Assembly: GCF_007362475.1 (NCBI RefSeq)
Contig: NZ_CP041687.1
Coordinates: 1,674,001-1,738,000 of the forward strand
Reading direction: 5' to 3'
Length of the DNA: 64,000 nt
Source of the DNA: Chryseobacterium sp. SNU WT5
GTDB lineage: Bacteria > Bacteroidota > Bacteroidia > Flavobacteriales > Weeksellaceae
The position numbers and the translations under genes are program-made. The stretch's first letter is position 1, and every line of letters starts with the position of its first letter. Positions 42,283-50,689 of the stretch are shown in pieces. Below the pieces are notes generated by a model that saw only the letters and a list, made by a program, of their open reading frames with translations, was not told where the DNA came from and searched no databases.

Positions 42283-43134
42283 CTAAACCGTATCCATAAA
42301 ACTTTTCTCTACCTTATTGAAGGTTACCGTTCCGATGACCAAAAGTATGAGAATAATTCCAGTGCTGATGAGCAGCATTTCTACAGTAAATTCTCCCTGG
42401 CCCATCCAGCCATATTTAAAGCATTCGAAAATTCCGGTGAGTGGATTGTAGTAAGCCAGTTCTTTCCATACACCTTCAATAGAAGAAACAGGATAAATAA
42501 CGGGTGTTGCATACATCATTAAACTCACACCAAAGGTTAAAAGCATCTGAAGGTCACGATATTTTGTGGTTAATGCAGAGAAAATCATCCCAACTCCTAA
42601 TGCAAAAATAGCCATTAATACAATTAAAAAAGGGGTAGCCAAAATCCAAATATTAGGCTCGATTTCACCTTTAGAAAAATAAAAAATCCAGACTGCTAAG
42701 AAAAGCGTAAACTGAACGCCAAATTTCATCAGGTTTGAAATAACAATCGTTATGGGCATGACCAATCGCGGGAAATAAACTTTACCGAAAATACTAGCAT
42801 TGGCGGTGAAAATATTAGACGTGCCCGTTAGGCACGAAGAGAAATAGTTCCAAAGCGTAATTCCTGAAAGATAAAATAAAACCTGTGGAATGCTGTCTGT
42901 CGAAAGTTTTGCTATGTTTCCAAATACAAATACAAAAACGATTGTAGTAAAAATTGGGTTAATGAAGAACCAAAGTGGACCTAAAATTGTCTGTTTAAAC
43001 GAAGACACAAAATCCCTTTTTACAAACATGTAGACCAAGTCTTTGTATCGCCAAACTTCTTTTAATTTGAGATCAAAAAGGGAATGATTAGATTCAATAG
43101 TTTCTGTCCATTGTTGTTGTTTCGGCTCAAGCAT
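42283..43134 (-). CDS. wzm: Polysaccharide ABC exporter permease
   Basis: Membrane subunit of 283 residues with six hydrophobic spans of the ABC-2 type. The cytoplasmic N-terminus (WRYKDLVYMFVKRDF) and QTILGPLWFFINPIF are typical of Wzm/TagG permeases, as is YATPVIYP before TM5. With the downstream Wzt ATPase it forms the exporter for the glycan made by this locus. A TAATTTTG box lies 19 nt upstream of the ATG, so a promoter before the exporter genes is possible. Confidence 0.92.
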   Translation of the reverse strand: MLEPKQQQWTETIESNHSLFDLKLKEVWRYKDLVYMFVKRDFVSSFKQTILGPLWFFINPIFTTIVFVFVFGNIAKLSTDSIPQVLFYLSGITLWNYFSSCLTGTSNIFTANASIFGKVYFPRLVMPITIVISNLMKFGVQFTLFLAVWIFYFSKGEIEPNIWILATPFLIVLMAIFALGVGMIFSALTTKYRDLQMLLTFGVSLMMYATPVIYPVSSIEGVWKELAYYNPLTGIFECFKYGWMGQGEFTVEMLLISTGIILILLVIGTVTFNKVEKSFMDTV

Positions 43135-43168
43135 CTAAATTTGTGATTTTTTGCAAAATTAAAGTAAT

Positions 43169-44146
43169 TTAATCAATATTGGCTACCGATATTCGGCTAA
43201 GTATTAACGAGGTTAGGAATAATGGAACGTACAATCGGATCTCGTACAAAATTCCAGTATAAAAGCACACTACCAGATAAGGTGTTGCCAATAAATGAAA
43301 AAGCAGAATATGCTTAATCGCTTTCTGATCTTTCGCCAAGATTAAAGTGAAAATGAAGAATACGATCCAAAATAAAATACCTAATATATTTTTAGGTTGT
43401 GTGAAATTTTGAATGAATAAGTTACCATCATTTGTGGTGAAATTCTCACTCATTACCCTCAATCCGAAATAAACTGCCATAAAGATCATCACCAAAATAA
43501 CAATAAGTGAAACACTCTTTTTTTGAATTCCAAATTTCGAGTACAATAATGTTGCAGCCAACGAAAGTGATAAGGCAGATGATTCTCTGTTCAGTGTAGA
43601 AAAAAGCAGGATCACACTAAGTATGATTATGTTGAAAAATGACTGGTCTTTTAAATATTGAAGCAGTACATAAAAAAACAGCAGTAAGAAGAAATAACTG
43701 GACACATCATAAGGAACAATCACAAATTGGGTCAAGCCTATAATAAATACAGCGACAGCAACAAAAAGTGTTTTTTCTGAATGGGATGCGATAAAACTTT
43801 TGGACTCTGTTATAAGTACCAAAATGAACGCTGACAGTATAATGAACACCGTATTTAAAATATAAAAAGATAAATACATCTGTGGCTCTGCCTGCGGATT
43901 GATGAACTTTAATTTAAAGATACTGTAATCAATATTTAAAGTGGACAAACATTCATAAACAGCACCTAAGAGGTAACCACTTAATATCCGATACTGGTAA
44001 ATTCCGGACTGAAATTGATCTTGAAAATGGGCGTAATTTAAAATAGTGGAAGAATAAACATTTGCAAATCCAAAATAGACAAAACTGTTGATGGTGAAAG
44101 CCAGCAGCATTGCAAAAATAATTTTGGAAGGTAAATTTAATTTCAA
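43169..44146 (-). CDS. Polytopic membrane protein of unknown function
   Basis: A 325-residue protein with about nine or ten membrane spans and no recognised domain. Short conserved-looking pieces are QYRILSGYLL, LFSTLNRESSALSLS and YEIRLYVPLFL. Position between ugd and the exporter permease suggests a role in the glycan, perhaps a lipid-linked glycosyltransferase of GT-C type or a polymerase-like protein. Against a Wzy polymerase: the locus uses an ABC exporter and no Wzx is visible. Function left open. Confidence 0.6.
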   Translation of the reverse strand: MKLNLPSKIIFAMLLAFTINSFVYFGFANVYSSTILNYAHFQDQFQSGIYQYRILSGYLLGAVYECLSTLNIDYSIFKLKFINPQAEPQMYLSFYILNTVFIILSAFILVLITESKSFIASHSEKTLFVAVAVFIIGLTQFVIVPYDVSSYFFLLLFFYVLLQYLKDQSFFNIIILSVILLFSTLNRESSALSLSLAATLLYSKFGIQKKSVSLIVILVMIFMAVYFGLRVMSENFTTNDGNLFIQNFTQPKNILGILFWIVFFIFTLILAKDQKAIKHILLFHLLATPYLVVCFYTGILYEIRLYVPLFLTSLILSRISVANID

Positions 44147-44153
44147 AGACTAT

Positions 44154-45464
44154 TTATTTGATCGTTTTTCTACCGATGGATTTATAAAAGAAACCAGTTT
44201 CTTCTACTTGCTCCAAGGCAAACATATTTCTACCGTCGAAGATCGCTTTGTTTTTCATTTTCTGGGCCATTAACTCAAAATTAGGATTTTTGAATTCACT
44301 CCATTCTGTAGCAATTAAAAGACAGTCTGCATCTTCTAAGGCAGAATACATATCTTGTGCATAAGAAATTTGATCACCTAAAATTTGGCGTACATTTTCT
44401 TCAGCGATAGAATCGTAAGCAGTAATCTCTGCCCCTTTTTCTAATAGCAATTTAATATTATCTAAAGAAGACGCTTCTCGAATATCGTCGGTATTGGCTT
44501 TAAAGGCCAAGCCCCAAAGTGCGATTTTTTTGCCTTTTAAATCTCCTTTAAAATAGTTTTCAATTTCAGAAACCAAAATTACTTTCTGTGATTGATTAAC
44601 TTCTTCGGTTGCCTCTAAAATCTGGAAATCAAACCCTTCTTGCTTGCCGGATCTGATTAAAGCTTTTACATCTTTCGGGAAACAACTTCCGCCGTAACCG
44701 ATTCCTGGGAATAAAAAACGATGTCCTATTCGGTCATCAGAGCCCATTCCTAGACGAACTTTATCTACATCCGCACCAACTTTTTCACAGTAATTAGCGA
44801 TTTCATTCATGAAAGTGATTTTGACCGCTAAAAATGAATTTGCTGCATACTTGGTTAGTTCTGATGATTTCTCATCCATGAAAATAATCGGAATTCCAAT
44901 ATTGGTAAAGGGCTGATAAATCTTAGCCATAATTTCCTGCGCTTTCTCAGATTCACTTCCGACAATAACACGCGCGGGGTTCATGGAATCTTCCACAGCA
45001 AATCCTTCGCGCAAAAATTCCGGATTAGAAACGACGTCAAAACCAACTGAAGTTTTTGACGCGATTGTTTCCCGGACTCGATCTGCAGTGCCCACAGGAA
45101 CGGTTGATTTATTTACGATCACTTTATAATCGGTCAGCATCTCACCAATTTGGTTGGCAACAGAAAGAACATAAGAAAGATCAGCAGAGCCATCTTCTCC
45201 TGGTGGAGTTGGTAAAGCGAGGTAAATGACTTCACTTTGATCCAGAGCCTCCTTTAGATTTGTCGTAAAAAATAAACGCTGTGCCTGAATATTCCGAAGG
45301 AACATTTCTTCTAAACCGGGCTCATAAATAGGAACAATTCCCTTTTTCATTCGTTCTACTTTATCAGCATCGATATCTACGCAATAAACGGTATTGCCTA
45401 ATTCTGCTAAAGTAGTCCCGGTAACCAATCCTACATATCCTGTTCCAACAATAGTAATATTCAC
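44154..45464 (-). CDS. ugd: UDP-glucose 6-dehydrogenase
   Basis: Oxidises UDP-glucose to UDP-glucuronate, a precursor of acidic polysaccharides. The 436-residue protein has the NAD motif GTGYVG (7-12), the substrate-binding block ELTKYAANSFLA and the catalytic cysteine C261 in GYGGSCFPKD, followed by WGLAFKANTDDIREA. It is the first gene of the minus-strand polysaccharide operon. A TATATTTG box lies 25 nt upstream (45490-45497). Confidence 0.95.
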   Translation of the reverse strand: MNITIVGTGYVGLVTGTTLAELGNTVYCVDIDADKVERMKKGIVPIYEPGLEEMFLRNIQAQRLFFTTNLKEALDQSEVIYLALPTPPGEDGSADLSYVLSVANQIGEMLTDYKVIVNKSTVPVGTADRVRETIASKTSVGFDVVSNPEFLREGFAVEDSMNPARVIVGSESEKAQEIMAKIYQPFTNIGIPIIFMDEKSSELTKYAANSFLAVKITFMNEIANYCEKVGADVDKVRLGMGSDDRIGHRFLFPGIGYGGSCFPKDVKALIRSGKQEGFDFQILEATEEVNQSQKVILVSEIENYFKGDLKGKKIALWGLAFKANTDDIREASSLDNIKLLLEKGAEITAYDSIAEENVRQILGDQISYAQDMYSALEDADCLLIATEWSEFKNPNFELMAQKMKNKAIFDGRNMFALEQVEETGFFYKSIGRKTIK

Positions 45465-45489
45465 AATGTGAGTTTTTTAGAAATTTTGG

Positions 45490-45497
45490 CAAATATA
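45490..45497 (-). promoter_or_regulatory. Candidate -7 box of the polysaccharide operon
   Basis: Minus-strand TATATTTG, 25 nt before the ugd ATG, in the divergent region shared with rimP. No good -33 element at the usual spacing. Confidence 0.45.
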
Positions 45498-45549
45498 AGA
45501 ATTAATCATTTGCAGGGTGATTGTTTCTGTGTCAATAAATGCCATTTAT

Positions 45550-45580
45550 TTTGATATTTTATTTAAAAGATGTATATTTG
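45550..45580 (+). promoter_or_regulatory. Promoter of rimP-nusA-infB
   Basis: TTTG (45550-45553), a 19-nt spacer and TATATTTG (45573-45580) form a full match to the Bacteroidetes primary promoter consensus. Transcription would start near 45585, giving a leader of about 72 nt to the rimP ATG. Confidence 0.75.
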
Positions 45581-45603
45581 CAAACGGATTTACGGAAATT
45601 ATA

Positions 45604-45639
45604 ATGAAAAGGCCTTCGGAAGAATGCCTTTTTTCGTAA
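45604..45639 (+). promoter_or_regulatory. Terminator-like hairpin and mini-ORF in the rimP leader
   Basis: AAAAGGC (45607-45613) pairs with GCCTTTT (45626-45632) around a 12-nt loop and is followed by more T, as in an intrinsic terminator, but lies between promoter and rimP. The same bases form an 11-codon frame (MKRPSEECLFS, 45604-45639). Such an arrangement could attenuate the operon; in E. coli the nusA operon is autoregulated through NusA, which acts on hairpins. Confidence 0.55.
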
Positions 45640-45656
45640 GAGTATTTTAGAGAAAT

Positions 45657-46124
45657 ATGGAAATTAGAACGCAAATAGAACAACTATTAAATGATTTTTT
45701 AGCAGAAAGGGAGGATCTTTTTTTGATCGATATTAAGTTTTCTGTGACGGATCATGTTCGGGTAATTCTAGACGGTGATAATGGAGTTACGCTTCAGGAT
45801 TGTTTGGATGCAAGTCGTGCGATTGAATTTAATATGGATCGTGACGAACATGATTTCTCTTTAGAAGTAATGAGCGCCGGCTTAAGCGAACCACTTAAAA
45901 CGCCCAGACAATATCGAAAGAATGTTGGTCGTTCTCTTGAATTATTGATGAATGATTCTTCAGAAATTGAAGGAGAGTTGGTAAATGTTGAAGAGGATAA
46001 GATTACTTTAATTTTAAAATACCGAAAACCCAAAGATATTGGGAAAGGGAAAGTAGATGTAGTTGAAGAGAGAGAGATTCCTTATTCCGATATTAAAAAA
46101 GCACTTGTTGCAATAAAGTTCTAA
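45657..46124 (+). CDS. rimP: Ribosome maturation factor RimP
   Basis: A 155-residue factor for 30S subunit assembly. The N-terminal alpha-beta domain (DLFLIDIKFSVTDHVRVILDGDNGVTLQDC) and the C-terminal SH3-like domain (about 85-155) with SAGLSEPLKTPRQYRKNVG are both recognisable. First gene of the rimP-nusA-infB operon, the order conserved across bacteria. Confidence 0.93.
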   Translation: MEIRTQIEQLLNDFLAEREDLFLIDIKFSVTDHVRVILDGDNGVTLQDCLDASRAIEFNMDRDEHDFSLEVMSAGLSEPLKTPRQYRKNVGRSLELLMNDSSEIEGELVNVEEDKITLILKYRKPKDIGKGKVDVVEEREIPYSDIKKALVAIKF

Positions 46125-46222
46125 AATAGAAGTTCTCGTTTTATAGAACGTGACTTTTTTATGATAAATTAAATTAAAGGGTAAAACCTCTATAGTTCGA
46201 ACCTTAAACAAAACATATATAA

Positions 46223-47470
46223 ATGGACGGTTTAGCATTGATTGAAGCATTTGGCGATTTCAAAGAAGACAAAAACATCAGCAAGATTGACCTGATGGCA
46301 ATTATTGAAGATTCTTTGAAAACATTATTAAGAAAAAGATTTGATTCCGATGATCATTTTGATGTTATCGTGAATCCTGATAAAGGGGATTTTCAGATAT
46401 TTTTGAATAAAACTATTGTAGCAGACGAAATGTCTGAAGACGATGATTTAGAAATTGAAATATCGGAAGCGAAAAAAATAGATCCAACTTTTGACGTTGG
46501 AGAAGACTTCACTGTGGAGATTCCGATTGAACAATTGGGAAGAAGAAGTATCTTAACGCTGAAACAAATTTTAGCAACAAAACTTCAGGAGCATAATAAT
46601 GCAGTCCTTTACGATCAGTTCCGTGATAAGATCGGGGAGATTGTGATGGGAGAAGTTCACCATATTCGTCATAAACATGTAATTTTGTTGGATGATGATG
46701 ATAATGAGTTTATCATGCCTAAAGAAAATCAGATCCCTTCTGACTTTTTTAAGAAAGGTGAAAGTATTCGTGCCATTGTAGAAAGTGTTGATTTCAAAGG
46801 TGCGAAACCACAGATTATTGTTTCAAGAACTTCTCCAAGGTTTTTGGAAAAATTATTGGAACTTGAAATTCCTGAAATCCAGGACGGTACAATTATCTTG
46901 AAGAAGGTAGTGCGTATTCCAGGAGAAAAAGCGAAAATTGCTGTAGATGCTTATGATGATAGAATTGATCCTGTTGGAGCTTGCGTTGGAGTAAAAGGTT
47001 CTAGGATTCATGGAGTGGTAAGAGAATTGAAGAATGAAAATATTGATGTGATCCAATGGTCTAAGAATCCTGAAATTATGGTGAAAAGAGCTTTAGGAAA
47101 CATTACCATTAATAAAATAGAAATCAACGAAGAAACCAATTACGCGCTGGTATATACACCGGTTGAAGAGATTTCAAGAGTAATTGGTAAGCAAGGTCAA
47201 AATATCAGACTAGCATCTTGGTTGAGTGGTTACGATATCGATGTTTATAGAGAAGCTAATGAAGATGATGATGTTGAGTTAAGAGAATTTGCCGGGACCG
47301 ATGAAGGTGATATCGAGCAGTGGATCATCGATGAATTCAAAAAAGTTGGATTAAATACAGCAAAAAGTGTCTTGGATAAGGAGACTGATGCTTTGGTTAA
47401 GCTTACAGATCTGGAAGTAGAAACCGTAGAAGACGTAAAACGAATTCTAAAAGAGGAGTTGGAGGACTAA
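46223..47470 (+). CDS. nusA: Transcription elongation/termination factor NusA
   Basis: Binds RNA polymerase and nascent RNA to tune pausing, termination and antitermination. The 415-residue protein has the N-terminal polymerase-binding domain (1-125), an S1 domain (EIVMGEVHHIRHKHVILLD) and two KH domains (VGVKGSRIHGVVRELKNENIDV; VIGKQGQNIRLASWLSGYDID). It lacks the C-terminal acidic repeats of E. coli NusA, normal for Bacteroidetes. It is separated from rimP by 98 nt. Confidence 0.96.
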   Translation: MDGLALIEAFGDFKEDKNISKIDLMAIIEDSLKTLLRKRFDSDDHFDVIVNPDKGDFQIFLNKTIVADEMSEDDDLEIEISEAKKIDPTFDVGEDFTVEIPIEQLGRRSILTLKQILATKLQEHNNAVLYDQFRDKIGEIVMGEVHHIRHKHVILLDDDDNEFIMPKENQIPSDFFKKGESIRAIVESVDFKGAKPQIIVSRTSPRFLEKLLELEIPEIQDGTIILKKVVRIPGEKAKIAVDAYDDRIDPVGACVGVKGSRIHGVVRELKNENIDVIQWSKNPEIMVKRALGNITINKIEINEETNYALVYTPVEEISRVIGKQGQNIRLASWLSGYDIDVYREANEDDDVELREFAGTDEGDIEQWIIDEFKKVGLNTAKSVLDKETDALVKLTDLEVETVEDVKRILKEELED

Positions 47471-47505
47471 ATTTCTCTAATACCTTATCTAAAGTTAAAA
47501 TAGGT

Positions 47506-47513
47506 TAACTTTG
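47506..47513 (+). promoter_or_regulatory. Possible internal -7 box before infB
   Basis: TAACTTTG in the 74-nt gap between nusA and infB, 31 nt before the infB ATG. No good -33 element, so this is a weak candidate for an internal promoter. Confidence 0.3.
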
Positions 47514-47544
47514 CCAAAAATTAAAATAAAAGTATAAAGTATAC

Positions 47545-50394
47545 ATGCCAAAAATTAGATTAAACAAAGCGGTTAAGGAATTTAATATTTCGATGACAAG
47601 ACTTGTAGAATTCCTACAGGCCAAAGGAATCGAGGTAGAAAGTAATCCGAACGCTCAATTGGAAGAATCGGCATATTCTGCATTAGAAGCTGAGTTTCGC
47701 AAAGACGGGGAACAAAGAAAAGCTTCTCATGAGGTGGTGATCGCAAAAGTTCCAGAAGAAAAACTGGAAATTGAGCCGGCACAACCTGAGGTAATAAGAG
47801 CCAAATCGAGTTTGAAACCTGAGACCAGAATTTTAGGAAAAATTGATTTAGATCAAAAGAAACCTGAAGTGAAGGAAGAGCAACCAGCTCCTCCAGCTGA
47901 AGAACCAAAACCAATGGTAGAGAAATTAACCACGTCTGAAAAGCAGGAATTCAAAGTTTTGGATAAAATTGATTTATCACAAATTCAAGGCAACAAGCCA
48001 AGATCCTCCAAAAAAGATCAGCCTAAAAAAACAGAACCCATCGCAGAGAAACCTGTAGTGGAAGAACCTGTTGAAACTCCGGCTGCGCCAGCTTCGGTCG
48101 AAGCTCCAGCTCCTGCTGTAGAAACGCCCAAACCGGCAGAAGCTCCAGAGTCTGATAAAATTGAAACGGTTTATAAAAAATTAGAAGGAGTAAAAATTCT
48201 GAAACAAACAGTTGATTTATCTCAGTTTAATAAACCAAAGCCTTCTGCTAATTCCGCAGCAGCTAAAAAGAAAAGAAAACGTATTGAGAAGCCAAACCCA
48301 ACGGGTGGTGCGACTCAGCAAGGTACTCAGGGTAATAGGCCTCCAGGTCAAGGTGGCAATCGCCCGCCAGGTCAGGGTCAGGGCAATCGCCCACCAGGTC
48401 AAGGTGGTGGTAACCGACCAGGTGGTGGTTATCAAGGTGGTGGAAACAGAGGTCCTGCAAGAAGAGGTCCTGTTATGCCAGTTGAATTAACGGATGAGCA
48501 AGTTAAAAATCAAATTAAAGAAACTTTAGAAAAACTGACCAGTAAAGCCGGTAAAAATAAAGGAGCTAAATATAGAAAAGAAAAGAGAGTTTACCGAAGA
48601 GAACAAGACGAGCGTCAGGATGAAATTGATGCGGCTGACAGAACTCTAAAAGTAACTGAGTTTATTACTGTAGGCGAATTAGCATCATTAATGAGCGTTA
48701 GTCCCACAGAAGTAATTTCTGCTTGTTTCTCATTAGGAGTAATGGTAACAATGAATCAGCGTTTAGAAGCTGATACATTATTACTTGTAGCTGATGAATT
48801 TGGATATACTATTGAATTCTCTGATGCGGATGTAGAAGAATCTGCAATCGAAGAAGATACTGATACAGCAGAGGATCTGAAGGATAGAGCGCCAATCGTA
48901 ACCGTTATGGGACACGTTGATCATGGTAAAACTTCCCTGTTAGATTATATCAGAAAAACCAATGTAATTGCCGGTGAATCTGGTGGAATTACACAGCATA
49001 TTGGTGCTTATAACGTGAAGTTGGAAAACGGTCAAAGAATTACATTCTTAGATACGCCAGGTCACGAGGCATTTACCGCAATGAGAGCCAGAGGTGCTCA
49101 AATTACTGATATTGCAATTATTGTTATTGCAGCAGATGATGATGTGATGCCTCAAACGAAAGAAGCGATTTCTCACGCACAGGCTGCGGGAGTTCCAATG
49201 ATTATTGCAATTAATAAAGTAGATAGACCCAATGCTAATCCAGACAATATTCGTCAGCAACTTTCTGCGATGAACGTATTGGTAGAAGAATGGGGTGGAA
49301 ATGTACAATCGCAAGAAGTATCTGCCAAGTTTGGTAATAACATGGATGCTCTTTTGGAAAAAGTATTATTGCAAGCTGAAATATTAGAATTAAAAGCAAA
49401 TCCAGACAAAAATGCAAGTGGAGTAGTAATCGAAGCGTCTTTAGATAAAGGTCGAGGTTATATTTCAACAATTCTTGTACAGGCTGGAACTTTGAAAGTT
49501 GGCGATTACGTTCTTGCCGGGAAAAATCATGGTAAAGTAAAAGCAATTCTTGATGAGCGTGGAAAATCTCTGGACGAAGCAGGTCCATCAATTCCTGTAA
49601 CTGTTTTAGGATTAGATGGAGCGCCAACCGCCGGTGATAAATTCCGGGTGTTTGAAGATGAAAGAGAAGCGAAAACAATTGCTACCAAGAGAGAGCAGTT
49701 GCAACGTGAACAATCAGTAAGAACCAAGAAACACGTAACACTGGATGAACTTGGAAGACGTATCGCTTTAGGAGACTTCAAAGAATTGAATATTATCCTT
49801 AAAGGGGATGTAGACGGTTCTGTAGAAGCGCTTTCTGATCAGCTTCAAAGTTTATCTACCGAGGAAATAAGCGTGAAGATCATACACCAGGGTGTAGGAC
49901 AAATTACGGAGTCAGATGTACTATTAGCAGCGGCATCCGATGCGATCATGATTGGTTTCAACGTGAGAGCGGGTGTTAATGCAAAAGAATTAGCTGATAA
50001 AGAAGAAATCGAAATTAGAACTTATTCAATTATCTACAAGGCAATTGATGAAGTAAAAGAAGCGATGGAAGGAATGCTTTCTCCTGAGATTAAAGAACAG
50101 GTGATCGGTAACGTAGAAATCCGTGAGACTTTCAAAATTACGAAAGTAGGAACGATCGCAGGTTGTATGGTTCTTACCGGAAAAGTAACCCGTAATTCTA
50201 AAATCAGATTGCTGAGAGACGGAATCGTAAAATTCGAAGGAGAACTGGAAAGTTTGAAACGATTTAAAGATGATGCCAAGGAAGTAACAAAAGGTTATGA
50301 ATGTGGATTGAATATCAAAGGTTACAATGATATTGAAGTTGGAGACATACTGGAAGTTTACGAAGAAATCTCTGTGAAGAAAAAATTGAAGTAA
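47545..50394 (+). CDS. infB: Translation initiation factor IF-2
   Basis: GTPase of 949 residues that places fMet-tRNA on the 30S subunit. The N-terminal third is low complexity: Pro/Glu/Ala/Lys rich (about 70-240), then a Gly/Pro/Gln/Asn/Arg-rich tandem repeat (about 265-312). G domain: G1 GHVDHGKTS (from 456), G2 GGITQHIG, G3 DTPGHE (from 503), G4 NKVD (557-560), SAKFG. C-terminal domains II-IV follow. Ends in the operon terminator. Confidence 0.97.
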   Translation: MPKIRLNKAVKEFNISMTRLVEFLQAKGIEVESNPNAQLEESAYSALEAEFRKDGEQRKASHEVVIAKVPEEKLEIEPAQPEVIRAKSSLKPETRILGKIDLDQKKPEVKEEQPAPPAEEPKPMVEKLTTSEKQEFKVLDKIDLSQIQGNKPRSSKKDQPKKTEPIAEKPVVEEPVETPAAPASVEAPAPAVETPKPAEAPESDKIETVYKKLEGVKILKQTVDLSQFNKPKPSANSAAAKKKRKRIEKPNPTGGATQQGTQGNRPPGQGGNRPPGQGQGNRPPGQGGGNRPGGGYQGGGNRGPARRGPVMPVELTDEQVKNQIKETLEKLTSKAGKNKGAKYRKEKRVYRREQDERQDEIDAADRTLKVTEFITVGELASLMSVSPTEVISACFSLGVMVTMNQRLEADTLLLVADEFGYTIEFSDADVEESAIEEDTDTAEDLKDRAPIVTVMGHVDHGKTSLLDYIRKTNVIAGESGGITQHIGAYNVKLENGQRITFLDTPGHEAFTAMRARGAQITDIAIIVIAADDDVMPQTKEAISHAQAAGVPMIIAINKVDRPNANPDNIRQQLSAMNVLVEEWGGNVQSQEVSAKFGNNMDALLEKVLLQAEILELKANPDKNASGVVIEASLDKGRGYISTILVQAGTLKVGDYVLAGKNHGKVKAILDERGKSLDEAGPSIPVTVLGLDGAPTAGDKFRVFEDEREAKTIATKREQLQREQSVRTKKHVTLDELGRRIALGDFKELNIILKGDVDGSVEALSDQLQSLSTEEISVKIIHQGVGQITESDVLLAAASDAIMIGFNVRAGVNAKELADKEEIEIRTYSIIYKAIDEVKEAMEGMLSPEIKEQVIGNVEIRETFKITKVGTIAGCMVLTGKVTRNSKIRLLRDGIVKFEGELESLKRFKDDAKEVTKGYECGLNIKGYNDIEVGDILEVYEEISVKKKLK
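48325..48460 (+). repeat. Gly/Pro/Gln-rich coding repeat in infB
   Basis: Imperfect tandem units encoding variants of [10 protein letters not shown] and then [14 protein letters not shown]. It lies in the disordered linker before the conserved core. Repeat number is likely to vary between strains. Confidence 0.75.
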
Positions 50395-50409
50395 AAATTC
50401 ATATCGATA

Positions 50410-50439
50410 AAAAAGCCTGCTGATTTCAGCAGGCTTTTT
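50410..50439 (+). terminator. Rho-independent terminator of rimP-nusA-infB
   Basis: AAAAAGCCTGCTGA pairs perfectly with TCAGCAGGCTTTTT around a TT loop, followed by T. It starts 15 nt after the infB stop codon. Confidence 0.93.
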
Positions 50440-50689
50440 TGTTTCCATTTGCTGCTGAGTTATTTTTTTTGTAATAATTAACAAATATAGTTTTCATAAA
50501 GAACTGATTGAAAAGTATCGAAATTATGTTATTTCCTTTAGTCTCATTCGAATATATATCATAAATGTGGTAATTTTATTAAGTTTGTGTACATATGTAT
50601 TTATTTATGATAAATCAAAAATGGTAATATTTTTGGTTATGTTAATTATTATTAACATATTTGTGGTTAGATTATTAAAAAATGTTAAT

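Noticed and set aside
46125..46222. Weak hairpin (GTTCT/AGAAC) in the rimP-nusA gap as a terminator
   Set aside because: Only five base pairs and the T run is several bases away, so it is not convincing.
48212..48490. Open frames on both strands over the Gly/Pro-rich part of infB
   Set aside because: Low-complexity coding repeats leave all frames open; the infB frame is supported by the intact GTPase core.
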